From Ruminiclostridium papyrosolvens DSM 2782 (GTDB taxonomy: Bacteria > Bacillota > Clostridia > Acetivibrionales > DSM-1351), in assembly GCF_029318685.1 (NCBI RefSeq), contig NZ_CP119677.1, forward strand, positions 1 to 64,000: 64,000 nucleotides of DNA, in the 5' to 3' direction. Made by a program: the position numbers and the translations under genes. Position 1 is the stretch's first letter; each line of letters begins with the position of its first letter. This document shows positions 1 to 10,362 of the stretch, piece by piece. Below the pieces are notes generated by a model, which did no database searches, was not told where the DNA came from, and worked only from the letters and a program-made list of their open reading frames with translations.

Positions 1-1323
1 ATGAACGTGCAACTTAATGAAATATGGAACCGTACATTGGAATTACTAAAAGGCGAAATGACTGAAATAAGTTTTAATACCTGGATTTTAACAATAGAAC
101 CAATATCTATTGATTCTAATACAGTTACTTTAGGTGTACCTGCTGATTTTAACAAAGGTATTCTTGAATCAAGATATTCATATCTAATAAAAAATGCATT
201 TAGGCAAATAAGTCATAGAGAATATAATATTTATTTTGCTATACCTTCACAAGGTCCTATAAAACCCGCAATTCAGGAATATAATGAAGACTCAAATATG
301 TCTTTTCTAAATCCAAAATATACATTTGATACATTTGTAATCGGAAACGGAAACAGATTTGCCCATGCAGCATCGTTAGCCGTAGCGGAAGCACCTGCAA
401 AAGCATATAACCCTCTTTTTCTATATGGAGGAGTTGGTCTGGGAAAAACACATTTAATGCACGCAATAGGCCATTTTGTTTTAGGTCAAAATCCTGCACT
501 TAAAGTTTTATATGTTTCATCAGAGAAATTTACAAATGAACTTATAAATGCAATAAGAGATGATAAAAATGAAGAATTCAGATATAAGTACCGAAATATA
601 GATGTTTTGCTTATTGATGATATTCAGTTTATAGGGGGAAAGGAAAGAACAGAAGAAGAATTTTTCCACACCTTTAATGCTCTTTATGAAGCCAATAAGC
701 AAATAATCATTTCCAGCGATAGGCCGCCAAAGGAAATTCCTACTCTCGAAGACAGGCTCAGGTCCAGATTTGAGTGGGGGTTAATAGCTGATATTGCTCC
801 GCCTGATTTAGAAACCAGAATCGCTATACTCAGAAAAAAAGCCCAACTTGAAAATTTGGATGTACCTGATGATGTTATGGTTTTCATTGCGGATAAGGTA
901 GGTTCCAATATACGTGAACTTGAAGGTGCTTTAAATAGAGTTATAGCATATTCAACTTTAACCGAGAATATCATGAATGTTGATATGGCGGTAGAAGCTC
1001 TTAAAGATATGCTGAACAACAGTAAAGCAGTTATTATTAATTCTAAAACAATACAAGAAGCGGTATCCAGATACTTTCACCTAAAAACGGATGAACTTAA
1101 ATCAAAAAAGAGATCCAGGGACGTTTCTTTTCCTCGTCAAATTGCAATGCACCTCTGTCGTGAAATGACAGATATGTCTCTACCCAAAATTGGAGATGAA
1201 TTTGGTGGCCGTGATCATACAACTGTTATACACGCATGTGAAAAGATTAATCACGATCTTGAAAATAGTGCGGAACTAAGAAGAACAGTAGAGGATATAA
1301 AGAAAAATATAACTGGGGGTTAA
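1..1323 (+). CDS. dnaA: Chromosomal replication initiator protein DnaA
   Basis: DnaA is the AAA+ ATPase that binds DnaA boxes, melts the origin and helps load the helicase. The 440-residue product is full length for the family. It has an N-terminal domain I (about 1-90), a short linker, and an AAA+ module with Walker A GGVGLGKT at 143-150 and Walker B LLIDD at 203-207. The C-terminal domain IV carries the DNA-binding signature GGRDHTTV near residue 405. The gene starts at base 1, so its ribosome binding site and promoter lie outside the window. Its own DnaA-box cluster follows directly, which is the usual dnaA-oriC-dnaN order. Identification is secure from motifs and context. Confidence 0.99.
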   Translation: MNVQLNEIWNRTLELLKGEMTEISFNTWILTIEPISIDSNTVTLGVPADFNKGILESRYSYLIKNAFRQISHREYNIYFAIPSQGPIKPAIQEYNEDSNMSFLNPKYTFDTFVIGNGNRFAHAASLAVAEAPAKAYNPLFLYGGVGLGKTHLMHAIGHFVLGQNPALKVLYVSSEKFTNELINAIRDDKNEEFRYKYRNIDVLLIDDIQFIGGKERTEEEFFHTFNALYEANKQIIISSDRPPKEIPTLEDRLRSRFEWGLIADIAPPDLETRIAILRKKAQLENLDVPDDVMVFIADKVGSNIRELEGALNRVIAYSTLTENIMNVDMAVEALKDMLNNSKAVIINSKTIQEAVSRYFHLKTDELKSKKRSRDVSFPRQIAMHLCREMTDMSLPKIGDEFGGRDHTTVIHACEKINHDLENSAELRRTVEDIKKNITGG

Positions 1324-1342
1324 ATCTAGAATTTGATGAAAG

Positions 1343-1530
1343 TTATACACAGTTTATGTTGATTTGGTGATCAAAGTCTGTGTATAACTTAGGGTTTTGG
1401 ATAAACTTAATGTTCTGTTGAAAAAAAGTCTCGATTGGTCAACATTTTATTAACACCGACCAGAGGTTGGTATAACTAAATCAGACAAGTTATACACAGA
1501 TTTAACACCCCCTACTACTATTATTACTAT
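1343..1530 (+). other. oriC: Replication origin oriC: DnaA boxes plus DnaA-trio unwinding element
   Basis: The dnaA-dnaN spacer holds DnaA boxes TTATACACA at 1343-1351 (+), 1379-1387 (-) and 1490-1498 (+), and a weaker TTATCCAAA at 1396-1404 (-). The last box is followed by a run of five C at 1508-1512. Next come six TAC/TAT triplets at 1513-1530 and then an almost pure A/T stretch to 1558. Box, GC cluster, trio repeats and AT-rich DNA in that order match the basal unwinding element known from Bacillus subtilis. This is what the sequence shows; origin activity is inferred. The boxes use A at position 5 where the textbook consensus has C. Confidence 0.9.
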
Positions 1531-1571
1531 TTTTATATTTTAATTATATTTAAAAAAACGGAGGCACCTAA

Positions 1572-2672
1572 ATGAAAGTTATATGCTCTAAAGAAAATTT
1601 ACTTAACGGGATTAATATAGTTCAAAAGGCAGTATCAACCAAAACCACTTTACCGATACTCGAAGGAATTTTACTAAACGCTGAGGATAAGTTTAAGTTA
1701 ACAGGTAATGATTTGGAAATAGGTATTGAATGCTATGTAGAAGCTGACATAAGAAGTACCGGTTCCATTGTTATAAATTCTAAAATATTTGGGGATATTG
1801 TAAGAAGATTACCTGATGCAGAGGTTCTTATTGAAGTTACAGTAAATAATCTGGTAGTTGTTGAATGTGAAAATTCACATTTTGAGATAAAAGGAATAAA
1901 TCCATCTGGTTATCCTTCACTTCCTGTTGTTGATAAAGAGAATGTTCTAACATTGACACAAGGTGATTTAAAAGATATGATCAGACAAACCGTGTTCGCA
2001 GTGGGTTCTGATGAAAACAGGCCAGTTTTGACTGGATCTCTGATTGAAGTTAAGGATAAGGAATTGGTTATTGTATCAATAGACGGATTCAGACTGGCTT
2101 TGAGAAGAAAAATTTTAGAAAATGATATTAATGATTTTAGTGTTATTATACCGGGAAAAACTTTAAATGAAATTTCTAAAATCCTTCAGGCAACTGATGA
2201 TGAAGTTTCTGTGTACAGTTCAAATAATCAGGTAGTATTTGATGCTAAGTCATGGAGAATTGTATCCAGGCTCATCGAGGGTAAATTTTTGAATTACAAT
2301 AGCTTGCTTAATAAAGATTTTGAAACAAAAGTTGTTATTAATATAAAAGAATTTCAGTCAAGTTTAGAAAGAGCTTCACTTATTTCTATGAATGACAAAA
2401 ATAGCCCTGTAAAGCTTTTTATAGGCAATGATAAAATTGTAATTACATCAAATGCGGATCTTGGAAATGTCCGTGAAGAGGTTAAAGCCGAGATAGAGGG
2501 TAATTCTCTGGAAATAGGATATAATCCTGCCTTTTTAATTGATGCACTAAAGGCTATTGACGAAGATAGGGCTTCTGTGTATTTTATTACTACAAATGCA
2601 CCATGTACTTTAAGACCGCTTATTGAAAGTAACAATGATTTTGCATATCTGATACAAGCTGTTAGAATTTAA
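1572..2672 (+). CDS. dnaN: DNA polymerase III subunit beta (sliding clamp)
   Basis: DnaN forms the ring-shaped dimer that tethers DNA polymerase III and other replication and repair enzymes to DNA. The 366-residue product has the usual clamp length and the three-domain layout. Its N-terminus (MKVICSKENLLNGI) and its C-terminus, ending in CTLRPL...YLIQAVRI, match the family's conserved ends. A strong ribosome binding site (GGAGG at about 1560-1564) precedes the ATG. It sits directly after oriC and before the S4-domain gene and recF, the standard Firmicutes order. Confidence 0.98.
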   Translation: MKVICSKENLLNGINIVQKAVSTKTTLPILEGILLNAEDKFKLTGNDLEIGIECYVEADIRSTGSIVINSKIFGDIVRRLPDAEVLIEVTVNNLVVVECENSHFEIKGINPSGYPSLPVVDKENVLTLTQGDLKDMIRQTVFAVGSDENRPVLTGSLIEVKDKELVIVSIDGFRLALRRKILENDINDFSVIIPGKTLNEISKILQATDDEVSVYSSNNQVVFDAKSWRIVSRLIEGKFLNYNSLLNKDFETKVVINIKEFQSSLERASLISMNDKNSPVKLFIGNDKIVITSNADLGNVREEVKAEIEGNSLEIGYNPAFLIDALKAIDEDRASVYFITTNAPCTLRPLIESNNDFAYLIQAVRI

Positions 2673-2699
2673 TTATACGAAGAAATTTTTGGAGGCTTT

Positions 2700-2915
2700 A
2701 TGGAAGACGTAGGAATTAATACTGAGTATATTAAACTTGATCAATTTTTAAAATGGGTTGGAGCTTGCGATAACGGAGCTATGGCTAAGGGCTTTATAAT
2801 CGACGGCTTTGTTAAAGTTAACGGTAATGTTGAATTGCAACGTGGAAAAAAGCTCAGAAATGGTGATATTGTAGAATTCGATCAAAAACAATACAAAATA
2901 ATTCAAAATAGCTAA
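2700..2915 (+). CDS. yaaA: S4-domain RNA-binding protein of the YaaA/RlbA type
   Basis: This is a 71-residue protein made almost entirely of an S4 RNA-binding fold. The core reads KLDQFLKWVGACDNGAMAK, followed by GFVKVNGNVELQRGKKLRNGD. In B. subtilis the small S4 gene between dnaN and recF is yaaA, thought to act in ribosome assembly and needed for efficient RecF function in some settings. It lies 27 bp after dnaN behind a GGAGG site and 13 bp before recF, so the three are probably co-transcribed. Family assignment is firm; the exact role is inferred. Confidence 0.9.
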   Translation: MEDVGINTEYIKLDQFLKWVGACDNGAMAKGFIIDGFVKVNGNVELQRGKKLRNGDIVEFDQKQYKIIQNS

Positions 2916-2928
2916 ATGAGGTAGTGCA

Positions 2929-4047
2929 TTGATTGTCAAAAGCTTGGTTTTAAAGAATTATAGAAACCATACAAATACTAGACTTGTATTTTCTGATCGT
3001 TTTAATATTATTTATGGTGATAATGGCCAAGGGAAAACAAATATTCTTGAAGCCATTTATTTATGTGCTTCCGGTCGTTCACACAGAACTGCGAAGGATT
3101 CTGAATTAATTAAATTCGGTTGTGATAGTTTTAGTATTAATGCCAATGTTTTTAATATCGGAAGTTTAGAAAAAGACATTGAAATTAAATATTATGAAAA
3201 CCAAAAAAAACAAATTAAAATAAATGAAATTCCAATTAAGAAAATTGGTGCACTTATGGGAAATCTTTATGCTGTATTGTTTTCACCGGAAGATTTATTT
3301 ATAGTAAAACAGGGACCCACTGAAAGAAGAAGGTTTGTTGATATAACACTAAGTCAAATAAGACCTTCCTATTTTTATAATTTGCAACAGCTTACAAAGA
3401 TTCTAAAACAAAGAAATACACTTCTAAAGAATATCAACAGTAATCCCAAATTGATGGATACTGTTGATATCTGGAATATCAGGCTTGCTGAGGTTGCTGC
3501 GTCAATTATTACTGCAAGAAGGACTTTTTCAAAAATGCTTTCGAATTTGGCAGAAAGTCAACATAATTTTCTTACTGAAAAAAGTGAAAAAATTTCATTT
3601 GATTATAAGTGCAGTTTTCAGATTACTGAAGATGATGATAAAAACAAAATTCAGAATCTATACATAAAAAGCCTGGAGAAGACTCTTTCCAGAGATATAA
3701 TACTTGGTTATACTACTATGGGACCCCATAGAGATGATTATGATATTATGGTTAATGGGAAAAGTCTTAAATTATTTGGCTCCCAGGGACAGCAAAGATC
3801 AGCAGTTTTGTCGCTAAAAATTGCCGAGATTGAATTGATTAAGAGAGAAACAGAACAGTATCCGGTATTACTTTTGGATGATGTTATGTCTGAACTTGAT
3901 AACAATAGGCAAAAATATCTTATGGAAAGCATTAAAGAAGTTCAAACTTTTGTAACATGCACAAGTACAGAGCATTTTGAAAATTTATTATCCGGCGAAA
4001 GCAATTTTTTTAAAATTGTCGGCGGAAATATTCAGTGTAGTTTATAA
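2929..4047 (+). CDS. recF: DNA replication and repair protein RecF
   Basis: RecF is an SMC-like ATPase that helps RecO and RecR load RecA at single-strand gaps. The 372-residue product has Walker A GDNGQGKT near 30-37. The ABC-type signature lies in GSQGQQRSAVLSLK and the Walker B in PVLLLDDVMSELD. The start is TTG at 2929, supported by GAGGT about 8 bp upstream and by the conserved MIVKSLVLKNYRN opening. It follows the S4 gene closely and precedes remB and gyrB. Confidence 0.97.
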   Translation: MIVKSLVLKNYRNHTNTRLVFSDRFNIIYGDNGQGKTNILEAIYLCASGRSHRTAKDSELIKFGCDSFSINANVFNIGSLEKDIEIKYYENQKKQIKINEIPIKKIGALMGNLYAVLFSPEDLFIVKQGPTERRRFVDITLSQIRPSYFYNLQQLTKILKQRNTLLKNINSNPKLMDTVDIWNIRLAEVAASIITARRTFSKMLSNLAESQHNFLTEKSEKISFDYKCSFQITEDDDKNKIQNLYIKSLEKTLSRDIILGYTTMGPHRDDYDIMVNGKSLKLFGSQGQQRSAVLSLKIAEIELIKRETEQYPVLLLDDVMSELDNNRQKYLMESIKEVQTFVTCTSTEHFENLLSGESNFFKIVGGNIQCSL

Positions 4048-4115
4048 ACGATAATTTGCAATAAATAAGTTAATATTGTAAAATTGGGTTTAGAGATTTA
4101 TGGAGGATTTAAAGT

Positions 4116-4385
4116 ATGTTTTTGCATATAGGCGGAGATGTTGTTATTCCTATAAAAAATGTGATAGCTATTATGGATATAGATACGACTACAATTTCTA
4201 AAGATACGAGAGAATTTCTTAAAGTTGCAGAAGAAGAAGGTTTTGTAATAAGTATATCGGAGGACTTACCAAAATCTTTTATTATTACTGAGACTGATAA
4301 AAAAAGTAAGATATATTTATCTCCGATATCATCAGTAACATTGCAAAAAAGATCAAAATATATAACTGAAATATCAAATATTTAA
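4116..4385 (+). CDS. remB: RemB-like extracellular matrix regulatory protein (DUF370)
   Basis: This 89-residue protein opens with MFLHIGGDVVIPIKNVIAIMD, the hallmark of the DUF370/Rem family. In B. subtilis the gene between recF and gyrB (yaaB, remB) encodes a small factor affecting matrix gene expression. Its relative RemA is a DNA-binding regulator of matrix and osmoprotection genes. The position between recF and gyrB is the same here. A GGAGG site lies about 9 bp before the ATG. The regulatory targets in this organism cannot be read from the window. Confidence 0.88.
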   Translation: MFLHIGGDVVIPIKNVIAIMDIDTTTISKDTREFLKVAEEEGFVISISEDLPKSFIITETDKKSKIYLSPISSVTLQKRSKYITEISNI

Positions 4386-4389
4386 TTGA

Positions 4390-6345
<1,956 letters not shown>

Positions 6346-6357
6346 TAGATATATTAC

Positions 6358-6388
6358 TAAAAAAAGGAGTTTTTACTCCTTTTTTTAT
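6358..6388 (+). terminator. Intrinsic terminator of the dnaN-gyrB block
   Basis: The arms AAAAGGAGT and ACTCCTTTT with a TTTT loop are followed by a T run, 12 bp after the gyrB stop. This is a classic Rho-independent terminator. Confidence 0.9.
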
Positions 6389-6415
6389 TTTATAAAATTA
6401 TTTTATAAGAAAAAA

Positions 6416-6431
6416 TGTTTCACGTAAAACA
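6416..6431. promoter_or_regulatory. parS: parS-like site 1 (one mismatch)
   Basis: TGTTTCACGTAAAACA matches the ParB-binding consensus TGTTTCACGTGAAACA at 15 of 16 positions. It lies upstream of soj-spo0J and 47 bp (start to start) from a perfect copy, so it is likely a weaker ParB nucleation site. Confidence 0.85.
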
Positions 6432-6462
6432 TTTTTAAAATATGAATACAGAAATTTGTTAA

Positions 6463-6478
6463 TGTTTCACGTGAAACA
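6463..6478. promoter_or_regulatory. parS: parS site 2 (perfect consensus)
   Basis: TGTTTCACGTGAAACA is the exact 16-bp palindromic parS consensus recognised by ParB/Spo0J. It sits between gyrB and soj, the expected origin-proximal location for chromosome segregation. Confidence 0.97.
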
Positions 6479-6500
6479 TTTTACAAATAAATTATATTCT

Positions 6501-6529
6501 TTGTAATATCATATGTCATATGATATAAT
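6501..6529 (+). promoter_or_regulatory. Probable soj-spo0J promoter overlapped by a 21-bp palindrome
   Basis: TTGTAA (6501-6506) and TATAAT (6524-6529) are separated by 17 bp, a good sigma-A promoter. A perfect inverted repeat, ATATCATATG (6506-6515), T, CATATGATAT (6517-6526), covers the whole spacer and enters the -10. It looks like an operator, but the binding protein is unknown. A small hairpin (GGACACC/GGTGTTC, about 6549-6568) follows in the leader. Confidence 0.6.
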
Positions 6530-6612
6530 TTTCAATTAGAGAGCAAAAGGACACCTGTTAAGGTGTTCTGTTAATTATAAGGTAAATAGGCTCAATAAGG
6601 AGTGAGGTATTT

Positions 6613-7386
6613 TTGGCAAAGATAATAGCCATTGCTAACCAAAAGGGTGGAGTAGGGAAAACAACAACAGCGGTAAATTTAAGTTCATGTCTGGCATATA
6701 AGGGCAAAAAGGTTCTAGTTATTGATATAGACCCCCAAGGAAATACAACAAGTGGCCTTGGAGTGGATAAGAAAAACATAACACATTCTGTTTATGATGT
6801 TATTATTAATGATGAACCAATTGAAAATACCCTATTGAAGACTTGTATAGATAACCTGATGATATGTCCGTCAAATATACAGCTTGCGGGAGCAGAAGTT
6901 GAACTCGTATCAATGATTTCGAGAGAAAATAGGCTTAAATCAGCACTATACTACATACGCAAGGAATTTGATTTTATTATAATAGATTGTCCTCCTTCCC
7001 TGGGATTGCTTACTTTAAATTCCCTCACTGCTTCAGATACAATTTTAGTTCCAATACAATGTGAATATTACGCATTGGAAGGATTAAGTCAGCTAATGAA
7101 TACTGTAAAACTTGTTCAAAGACACTTAAATCCTCAACTGGATGTTGAAGGCGTTGTTTTGACAATGTTTGATGCCCGTACTAATCTATCAATTCAAGTT
7201 GTAGAAGAGGTCAAAAAATATTTCAGTAATAAGGTGTACAGAACAATAATTCCGAGAAATGTTAGATTAAGCGAGGCACCAAGTTTTGGTCTTCCAATTA
7301 TTTTGTATGATGCCAAGTCAAAAGGTGCTGAATGTTATATAGATTTGGCAGAAGAAGTTATTGAGTATGCTGAAGAGGTGGTATAG
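6613..7386 (+). CDS. soj: Chromosome partitioning ATPase ParA (Soj)
   Basis: Soj is a Walker-type ATPase that works with ParB and parS in chromosome segregation; in Bacillus it also modulates DnaA. The 257-residue protein has the deviant Walker A KGGVGKTT at 11-18, the DPQGN motif, and the Walker B region IIIDCPPSLGLLTLN. The start is TTG at 6613 with GAGGT about 8 bp before it, giving MAKIIAIANQKGG. The next gene, spo0J, begins 5 bp after the stop. It has the short length of chromosomal rather than plasmid ParA proteins. Confidence 0.97.
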   Translation: MAKIIAIANQKGGVGKTTTAVNLSSCLAYKGKKVLVIDIDPQGNTTSGLGVDKKNITHSVYDVIINDEPIENTLLKTCIDNLMICPSNIQLAGAEVELVSMISRENRLKSALYYIRKEFDFIIIDCPPSLGLLTLNSLTASDTILVPIQCEYYALEGLSQLMNTVKLVQRHLNPQLDVEGVVLTMFDARTNLSIQVVEEVKKYFSNKVYRTIIPRNVRLSEAPSFGLPIILYDAKSKGAECYIDLAEEVIEYAEEVV

Positions 7387-7391
7387 AACTT

Positions 7392-8237
7392 ATGATAAAA
7401 AAGGGTCTGGGCAAAGGACTTGGGGCATTAATCTCAAATGAAGCATTGGGCGAAGAAGCAGGTATTTTGCAACTAAGAATAAATGAATTGGAGCCTAATA
7501 TAGCACAACCACGTAAAAATTTTGATGACGAAAAATTGATACAGCTAGCTGAATCTATAAAACAGCATGGGATAATTCAACCTATTATTGTTAAAAAAGA
7601 GGATAATTCTTATACAATTATTGCAGGTGAAAGAAGATGGAGAGCTGCAAAATTGGCAGGTTTGGTGGAGGTACCTGTAATTGTTAAGAATTTTTCCAAT
7701 AAGCAGACTATGGAAGTTGCACTTATTGAAAATCTTCAAAGGGAGGATTTAAATCCAATTGAAGAAGCTGAAGCTTTTCTTCATCTAATGGATGAGTATA
7801 GTTTAACTCAGGAGCAAATTGCTGCTACCATTGGAAAAAGCAGGCCATCTATAGCAAATTCTTTGAGATTGCTGGGATTGACAAATGAGGTCAGAAAATT
7901 TATTATTAGCGGTGAATTAACAAGCGGACATGCAAGAACGTTAGTTATAATTCAGGACAAGGAGTTACAACAAAAAGCTGCTGAATTTATAATTGAAAAT
8001 AAATTAAGTGTAAGAGAAACAGAAAATTACGTAAAGAAACTTTGTAAAGGAGATAATAAAGATAGAAAAAAAACAGAAGTAAATAACCCTGAATTAATTG
8101 ATGTGGAAAATAAATTGAAAAATATTTTAGGAACAAAGGTTAAACTACAGTCAAAAAATAATAGAGGTAAAATTACAATTGAATACTATTCCAATGATGA
8201 ATTGGAACGGTTACTTGATTTTTTTTATAAAACTTGA
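7392..8237 (+). CDS. spo0J: Chromosome partitioning protein ParB (Spo0J)
   Basis: ParB is the CTP-dependent clamp that loads at parS and spreads along DNA. The 281-residue protein starts with the typical KGLGKGLGALI. It has the CTPase motifs GERRWRAAKLAG and ENLQREDLNPIEEA, then the helix-turn-helix TQEQIAATIGKSRPSIANSLRLL. A C-terminal dimerisation segment follows. Two parS sites lie about 0.9 kb upstream. It is almost contiguous with soj and surely in the same operon. Confidence 0.97.
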   Translation: MIKKGLGKGLGALISNEALGEEAGILQLRINELEPNIAQPRKNFDDEKLIQLAESIKQHGIIQPIIVKKEDNSYTIIAGERRWRAAKLAGLVEVPVIVKNFSNKQTMEVALIENLQREDLNPIEEAEAFLHLMDEYSLTQEQIAATIGKSRPSIANSLRLLGLTNEVRKFIISGELTSGHARTLVIIQDKELQQKAAEFIIENKLSVRETENYVKKLCKGDNKDRKKTEVNNPELIDVENKLKNILGTKVKLQSKNNRGKITIEYYSNDELERLLDFFYKT

Positions 8238-8245
8238 AAAAAGTG

Positions 8246-8345
8246 AGCTTTTAAAATCGATTTTGAGCCATTATTTTAAGTGGAGGAATGATATTATATT
8301 CCTTAAAAAAGTAAAGCTTTAAAATGGAAATTAAGCTTTAAAAGG
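8246..8345. repeat. Three imperfect AGCTTTAAAA direct repeats after spo0J
   Basis: Copies lie at 8246-8260 (AGCTTTTAAAATCGA), 8315-8327 (AGCTTTAAAATGG) and 8334-8345 (AGCTTTAAAAGG), in the gap between spo0J and the next gene. A weak GGAAT/ATTCC hairpin lies between the first two. No function is known to me; AT-rich chance repetition is possible. Confidence 0.4.
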
Positions 8346-8401
8346 TAATTTATTAAAGATAATTAACTACATGGAGTGAAATCACAAGGGAGCAGGTTAA
8401 A

Positions 8402-8932
8402 ATGAGTGACTTTTTTACGAATATATTAAATTTGCAGTTTGAAGTATTAGTGTTGTTTGGAATTTGCTTTATATTTATTATACTTAATTGTTTTATGCTT
8501 ATAGCTAATATAAGGAAGACAAATAGGCTTAAAACTAAATACAGAAAATTTATGAATGGGTTAAGTGACAGAAATATAGAAGAACTTTTGGAGACATGTT
8601 TAAATAGTACAAATTCTGTAAGCAGCAAAAATAGAGAAATTGAATTGCAGATTAATAATATAGAAAGAAGATTGCTGCAATGTATACAAAAAGTAGGAAT
8701 TGTTAGATTTAATGCTTTTGATAACGTTGGCAGTGATTTAAGTTTTGCTATTGCTCTTTTAGATAGTAATGATTCAGGTGTAGTTATAAGCGGAATATAC
8801 GCAAGAGAAAGTTCTTCAACTTATTCCAAACCTGTTATATCAGGAAAATCAAAATATACTTTATCGGCAGAAGAGATACAAGCTATTGATATAGCTAAGA
8901 AAACAAACATTGAAAGAAGTTACGTAGATTAA
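8402..8932 (+). CDS. DUF4446 family membrane-anchored protein
   Basis: This 176-residue protein has one N-terminal transmembrane helix (about residues 12-36). A short coiled-coil region follows, then a compact domain with VGIVRFNAFDNVGSDLSFAI and DSNDSGVVISGIYAR. Those segments are typical of DUF4446, a small family found beside spo0J in many Clostridia. Its function is unknown to me. The context beside parA/parB and the membrane anchor allow a link to origin or septum positioning, but that is only a guess. Confidence 0.8.
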   Translation: MSDFFTNILNLQFEVLVLFGICFIFIILNCFMLIANIRKTNRLKTKYRKFMNGLSDRNIEELLETCLNSTNSVSSKNREIELQINNIERRLLQCIQKVGIVRFNAFDNVGSDLSFAIALLDSNDSGVVISGIYARESSSTYSKPVISGKSKYTLSAEEIQAIDIAKKTNIERSYVD

Positions 8933-8977
8933 ATAATTCAATTAATGTTTCCGGGAGTAAAATGGAGGCCTTTTAAC

Positions 8978-9739
8978 ATGAATATTCATTTTCATAGTAA
9001 TAAAGAAAATAAAAATGAAAAAAAGCAAATATGGATGTATGCTGTAATTTTATTTACTGGTGCATTTATTATACTCTTATTAACAGCATATAGTCAGGTA
9101 AAGTTTCAGAATAATATAAGCGACTATCAGAATAAACTTTCTTCTCAGGAAAAGGCAAAACTTTCTGCTGTAACTGACCTAAAATCAGCTTTAAAGGAAA
9201 ATGAAAGACTAAATAAGGAATTGGAATCACTAAGGAATAAATTAGTTGATTCTGAACAGGAAATTGCTACTCAAAGCTCAAAAACAACTGATATGGAATC
9301 AAAATATAATAGTACCTTAACTGCAACAGATGCACTTGTTAAGGCGCTGGAATATTTTAATCAGAAGGATTATGTAAATTGCGCCGTTACCCTAAAATAT
9401 GATGTTAAAATGGAATATTTAAGCACACAAGGTCTAAATACTTATAATAATTTGATGGATAAAAGCTATGGGAAAGCTTCATTACAGCTATATAGAGATG
9501 GTTACAAGAATTATAAAAGTAAAAATTATGCCGGGGCTATAATAAATTTGAATCGTGCAATTGATTTCTCTAATAAGAATGAATATTACATTGATGACGC
9601 ATACTATTATTTAGCGACATCATATTATAAGAGTTCAAGTTATGATGATGCAAAAAGAATAATAAGTGAATTTAAGATTAACTGTCCCACAAGTGAATTT
9701 ACCAGAAATATGAATAAAATTTTGGAAAAAATGGTGTAA
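8978..9739 (+). CDS. Membrane-anchored coiled-coil and TPR-like protein
   Basis: From ATG 8978 the protein is 253 residues. The start is chosen because GGAGG lies at 8964-8968, while an upstream in-frame ATG at 8945 has no ribosome site. A transmembrane helix lies at about 19-42, and a heptad-rich coiled coil at about 45-105. The C-terminal half has tetratricopeptide-like helices (LYRDGYKNYKSKNYAGAI, then DAYYYLATSYYKSSSYDDA). This layout resembles envelope scaffolds of the YbgF type, but no family can be named. It starts 45 bp after the DUF4446 gene and is probably co-transcribed with it. Confidence 0.75.
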   Translation: MNIHFHSNKENKNEKKQIWMYAVILFTGAFIILLLTAYSQVKFQNNISDYQNKLSSQEKAKLSAVTDLKSALKENERLNKELESLRNKLVDSEQEIATQSSKTTDMESKYNSTLTATDALVKALEYFNQKDYVNCAVTLKYDVKMEYLSTQGLNTYNNLMDKSYGKASLQLYRDGYKNYKSKNYAGAIINLNRAIDFSNKNEYYIDDAYYYLATSYYKSSSYDDAKRIISEFKINCPTSEFTRNMNKILEKMV

Positions 9740-9795
9740 AACATTTAGAGGAATAAATTACTTTTAAAAGTTATGGTTTATTATAAAGTAAAGTG

Positions 9796-9824
9796 TTGAC
9801 AAAAGTAAAAAATCATTGTAAAAT
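9796..9824 (+). promoter_or_regulatory. Sigma-A promoter for the tRNA-Ser pair
   Basis: TTGACA (9796-9801) and TAAAAT (9819-9824) are separated by exactly 17 bp. The first tRNA starts 28 bp after the -10 box. Confidence 0.85.
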
Positions 9825-9852
9825 AAAACACGTCGCTTGACAAAACCATTAT

Positions 9853-9943
9853 GGAGAGATGGTCGAGTTGGTTTAAGGCACCGGTCTTGAAAACCGGCGT
9901 AGGTGTGAGCCTACCGTGAGTTCGAATCTCACTCTCTCCGCCA
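9853..9943 (+). tRNA. tRNA-Ser(TGA)
   Basis: A complete class II tRNA with acceptor arms GGAGAGA/TCTCTCC and encoded CCA at 9941-9943. The anticodon TGA is at 9888-9890 in loop CTTGAAA, and the long serine-type variable arm is present. The T arm is standard (GTGAG-TTCGAAT-CTCAC). It reads UCA and other UCN serine codons. Confidence 0.97.
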
Positions 9944-9952
9944 AAAAAATAT

Positions 9953-9974
9953 GAGCTGGCTTTTAAGCCAGCTC
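9953..9974. repeat. Perfect hairpin between the two tRNA-Ser genes
   Basis: GAGCTGGCTT (9953-9962) and AAGCCAGCTC (9965-9974) form a 10-bp stem with only two bases between the arms. No T run follows on the + strand, but the A run at 9944-9950 would give one on the - strand. It may aid tRNA processing or block antisense transcription. Confidence 0.7.
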
Positions 9975-9983
9975 AAGCTTAAT

Positions 9984-10075
9984 GGAGAAGTACCCAAGTA
10001 GGTCGAAGGGGACGGTTTGCTAAACCGTTAGTCTGGGCAACTGGAGCAAGGGTTCGAATCCCTTCTTCTCCGCCA
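9984..10075 (+). tRNA. tRNA-Ser(GCT)
   Basis: A complete class II tRNA with acceptor arms GGAGAAG/CTTCTCC, discriminator G and encoded CCA at 10073-10075. The anticodon GCT is at 10019-10021 in loop TTGCTAA. A long variable arm is present. It reads AGC and AGU and shares the upstream promoter with tRNA-Ser(TGA). Confidence 0.97.
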
Positions 10076-10086
10076 CAATTTGTATG

Positions 10087-10110
10087 AAAAGCCTGATTTA
10101 TCAGGCTTTT
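10087..10110 (+). terminator. Terminator of the tRNA-Ser pair
   Basis: AAAAGCCTGA and TCAGGCTTTT form a perfect stem around a TTTA loop, 11 bp after the second tRNA. Confidence 0.85.
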
Positions 10111-10320
10111 CAGCGTTTTACAAGTAAAAAAATGGACACTGTTTTGAAATAAAATTCAAAAACTAGTGTCTTTTCTATATTTATAGGGATAAACTGAATC
10201 CTACAATTTAAAAAAGTAAAAAATAATTCACAGATGCGATTGTATTTTTAAAAGGTTATTAACATAGATATAATAGTTTGTGGATAAAACAAATTGTTTT
10301 TCATGTAAAATGTGAATAAA

Positions 10321-10350
10321 AAAACCATGATTTCAAACGAAATCATGGTT
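10321..10350 (-). terminator. Terminator of pssA
   Basis: AAACCATGATTTC (10321-10333) and GAAATCATGGTTT (10338-10350) form a 13-bp stem flanked by A and T runs on both sides. It lies 12 bp beyond the pssA stop on the - strand and could act in both directions. The remainder of 10111-10320 is AT-rich, and I see no gene in it. Confidence 0.85.
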
Positions 10351-10362
10351 TTTAAAAAATAT

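Noticed and set aside
8246-8345. AGCTTTAAAA repeats as a partition or replication control array
   Set aside because: There are only three imperfect, unevenly spaced AT-rich copies; listed as a repeat without function.
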